Positions 60,513 through 64,000 of a stretch of 64,000 nt of DNA are shown one piece after another; position 1 is the stretch's first letter, and each line of letters begins with the position of its first letter. Made by a program: the position numbers and the translations under genes. Origin of the DNA: Arbacia lixula (taxonomy: Eukaryota; Echinodermata; Echinoidea; Arbacioida; Arbaciidae); the NCBI GenBank assembly GCA_963669155.1, contig OZ022591.1, positions 7,657,661-7,721,660 of the forward strand, in the 5' to 3' direction. Under the pieces are notes generated by a model. That model was not told the DNA's origin. It ran no database searches and saw nothing but the letters and a program-made list of their open reading frames with translations.

Positions 60513-63500
60513 CAGTAGTAACCATTTATGTGCCAAGAAAAATGTTACTCTTTAGAGTATAGGAGTTGTGTGTGTTACTTGTGGTAAAATCCACATGGGG
60601 CACACAAAGAGTTGAAGATCAGAGAAAAGTAAAAAAAAAAAAAGAGAAGCAGATGCGTGATACAATGTACATGTTTATCATAAATTGAGAAGGGAATCGT
60701 TTGGAGATGGTGTACCCTTGTTAAAAGCAGTAGGATACATTGTCTGTGCTAAGTAATATGACAGGTATTCTCTTCCGATTTCCTTGCAAAAATTGGAAGA
60801 GGGTGCTTTGAACGGTGACGTCTTGCCTTTTTTATAATTGAATACCACTGTATGTGCCGTAATAGAGACAGACACAGGCACCATACGTGATGTTTTATAC
60901 TTTTTTCTAATTCTTCACATGTTATACTGTGAGAGGAGTTGAAATTTGTCTTCCAAATTTTGGAAATCTGAGATCAATATGGAGGCTCAAGTTGCAGCGG
61001 GGAATGATCAGTAGGTGCAATCGATAGCAAATTTGCCAGGGTAAAAAATGAACATGGAATTGCAAGAGACCTATCCTAAGAGAGTATTTTTTACTTAGGT
61101 GACATAAAGAGTGTCGTGTCTGTAGTTCTAATGTGGTTATAATAGAGGCAATATGCAATCAGTCTACACACAGTGCAGTACTTTTTTTCATTGTTGGTAC
61201 CCTCAGTTAGTGTTTTGAAAAGGAGAAGGAATTTAAATCTTCCTGAATACTGAATTGTATTCCACTGTCACTTTTCTCTGAGCTCAGTACTAAAAGGCTT
61301 GTCTTTTACATAAATCTCCTTTTAAGCCTTCTTCAGTTGCACCAAATTTACGTACTCAGCGAACTTTCAATTCATGGAAGTGTTTGTTACTTTCTAGTAG
61401 GTCCAGTGAGTTGAATGTAAAGGCTTTCGTTGGTAGTGTGTCAAAGCAAACAGATCTCCAGGTTAGTCTGGAGAATACTTCTGAATATAAACGAGACCAT
61501 TCATTCAATTCTTGAGAATTCCAGAGAGAGAGAAGGAAGCATGATAATAGAGAGAGCAAAGGGGGTATATCGGGAGAAAAGGGGGTGAAGGGGGGGGGGG
61601 GGGTGCTACATTGTATTGCTCAATCCTTGTTTGTTATGGTAGTACACTTACTGTGTTGTAGCTAGATACATGTGCACTGTAGGATTAATTGATGAATCCA
61701 TTATCCAATATTGAATTTACTTCTGTGAAAAGGACTTTCAGCACACACATGCATGATTGTGGCCTGTGATATGTAATGTACATTATATGTACATGTACAT
61801 AGTCGAGTCCAGCCAAGATAGAGACCTGTAGGAATGCCTACTGTATATTGGATACTCCATTTATTCATAGTAGATAATGTACACTGAAATGGCCTTCTCG
61901 TAGGCCCCAAGGTTTCGCTCAGCTTTATACTGTACATAGCTTGATCAGGCCTATGCCAATGCGCTACCAACAATCCATACAACGAATCTTTCAGATGAAT
62001 GTTCAGATACCCACAGAAGCAGGGAGTAAATCCCATCTATTCAAAGCCCATAGCCCCTTTTGAAGGGGTGTCTGGGTGTCCTTTGTAAAGCTGCCCTGTA
62101 AGTGGTATACATACAATGGCACTAGCCCCGAAATGGGTGGATTAATGTTTAATCCCTTTTGAGGTGGAAGAGGAATGTTTAATCCCTTTTGAGATGGAAG
62201 ATGCTGCTTACAGAGTGGAAGGTCTGTTAGACTGTTGATATGAAGCCGTGCAGAGTACCCATATGGAATTTCTCATCTCCAACTGACAGTCCCATATATG
62301 TATTGTACTTGCTAATTATTGAAAGCTCTGTGAAAAATTATGCTTTTTCCGCTGTGTATTGTTTGATGTTAACCAGACAAGTTCTTAGTTTCTGTCACAA
62401 ATGAGTCTGTTACATATGGACAAGCAGCCATTATGTACATGTACATGTAGACTCATGGCCAAGCAAGAAACTACCATCACATGTTGAAAGGTCCTATGGC
62501 ATTGACAAATGAAAATCATGCTCACTTCTGTTGAACCATCTCACACAATCAGTTACTGTTCAATATAATGTATTTGAAAATATTAATCTACTCTTTTTTC
62601 TCAGCACTTATAATCCTTACTTGAAGAAAAAAAATCACCCTGATCGAGTTTCCATTCATGACCTCAAAGCAAGTTTCAAAAGCTGAACAATAGACAGAAC
62701 TGTGCACATAACTCTAGTCATTGCAAAATGACTACCTCCCCTTTACTCACAGAAGCGTAGCATACATGTACATTGTATCTTCACATAATACCTCCCTACA
62801 ACCTTTTAAATGGAAATAATCATTGCAACGGAATGTCAGAAATGCCCCAGCTATGCGGAGGAAGAAAAAATAACTTGGTTTGTGTAGATTAAACATGTGA
62901 TGCTACAGTGTGGTAAGCATTTGCAGCTAATACTTGCAATACACAATACTTATATTTCCTCTATGGACAGGTGCAAATTGAGTGATCCTCTCAGACAAGT
63001 GGTCTCTATACATGTTCAGTGGTCTGTGGAGACAGGTTAGATTGTAGTGAGTTCCATGAGGGTAGTAACAGGAAAGGGTCAAAATGTGTGACATTATGGT
63101 ATTAGATGAATTGATAGACATCTGTAAGCATGTGCCCAAACACAAATTAGATATCCAACATTGTTTTCAAATTAAAATAATGATCTGTTTGATATCTGAA
63201 ACTACTTTTGGCCAATTGTATATTGTACCTCTTCGATACCACATGCCTGTATACCTACCTGTAAGAGGAAATAAGGTAGTGAAAATCTCAGCGCAGTAGC
63301 AGTGAAGTCTGTTGGACATTTACTGGTCATTTTTTGGTCATAAAATTGCAACGGTGGTCATTTCCTGAAATTCAAGCCCCGAGGATTAATGCATCACCCT
63401 GACAGGTGCAAGGTCATTGTACTTTGTCCGTATCCATACACATGATAGTCTCACGAGCAGGTGTAGCTACAGTATTTGTGCAAACTATGAAAATTAGAAC

Positions 63501-64000
63501 TCTTTTTTGAGCTTTTGAATTGGGGTCATGAAAGGTGTCTTTATCCCATACAGCACTCATTGATTTATAATTTTATAGTAAATGCTAATATTGACTTTAT
63601 TACTTTGATGAGGGGAAAAAAAACTTCTATTTCTGCTTGGGTTAGAGTAAAGGGAGGGTGTGGGGGCTTGTTACTTTTCTAGCATGATTTCATAAAATCA
63701 TTGTCTAAAAGTGTTGTATTACTCTATATTAAAGGTATAAGATTTGTTGGCATGGGCTCTGTGTGTTATTTTGGGGACTCCTGTTTGTATTGTGGGCACT
63801 AAAGTCGCCATGATCCCACACATAGTGATTCACTGTCCCCAGTAGCTTAGAATAGTAGCTTTGGGACTGTAAAAATATTGGCTATGGAATTCCATACTTG
63901 TAAATACTATGATGGTGTCACACGACAGTGATTAATGAGAACATCAGTACTTTAAGCCCATTGAACATGACCTTGACTCAGATTACAGGTTTAACGATCA
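60513..64000. other. Intergenic or intronic sequence, no gene seen
   Basis: AT-rich, with a poly-G run (61590-61603) and short TGTACATGTACA palindromes. No exon with recognisable protein similarity. Confidence 0.5.

Overview
The window looks like nuclear DNA of a marine invertebrate animal, most likely a deuterostome such as a sea urchin. It is AT-rich, genes are split into short exons by large introns, splice sites are standard GT/AG, and the sequence is full of microsatellites, terminal-inverted-repeat elements and decayed LINE and Tc1 copies. The echinoid assignment is inference from the gene set (sialic-acid lyase, SUMF2, MADF-BESS) and the repeat style; no species could be fixed. Operons, CRISPR arrays and prokaryotic signals are absent.

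Four protein-coding genes can be reconstructed exon by exon, with every junction phase-consistent. (1) SDHB, the iron-sulfur subunit of succinate dehydrogenase, is on the minus strand (805-6087); six exons give residues 1-182 and the rest lies beyond the left edge. (2) A MADF-BESS DNA-binding protein of Adf-1 type, 314 aa, is on the plus strand (12644-15541). (3) N-acetylneuraminate lyase (NPL) is on the plus strand (22435-36700), 315 aa per isoform. (4) SUMF2-like, the catalytically dead paralogue of the formylglycine-generating enzyme, is on the minus strand (44410-55647), 376 aa, with a signal peptide and a KQEL tail. The four genes are functionally unrelated, as expected for metazoan gene order.

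The standout gene-level observation is in NPL. The exon carrying the Schiff-base lysine is present twice (28686-28837 and 30842-30993). Both copies are exactly 152 bp, both have good splice sites and identical phases, and they are only about one third identical in protein. Using one or the other gives a full-length lyase, so they look like mutually exclusive exons. The upstream version replaces the conserved G-x-D-E sugar-binding motif by A-I-E-E.

The standout genome-level observation is that tandem arrays here repeatedly include an exon edge. SDHB exon 4 has four decoy 5' splice sites in a roughly 123-bp minisatellite and a decoy 3' splice site upstream. SDHB exon 6 has two decaying copies of its 5' half. 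SUMF2 exon 5 has its 3' end and donor repeated every 107 bp. SUMF2 exon 8 has its acceptor and 5' third repeated every 140-165 bp. The coding end of NPL is echoed in its purine-rich 3' UTR.

Between and inside genes are four copies of a 184-231 bp near-perfect palindromic MITE flanked by TA, a 'GGGCCCTG' inverted-repeat family (one member apparently swollen into a 51-bp minisatellite), several other inverted-repeat elements, one dead Tc1/mariner transposon with intact 24-bp TIRs (9156-10849), and three LINE 3' ends. The stretches 6088-9155, 37120-43944 and 58384-64000 show no recognisable coding exon.
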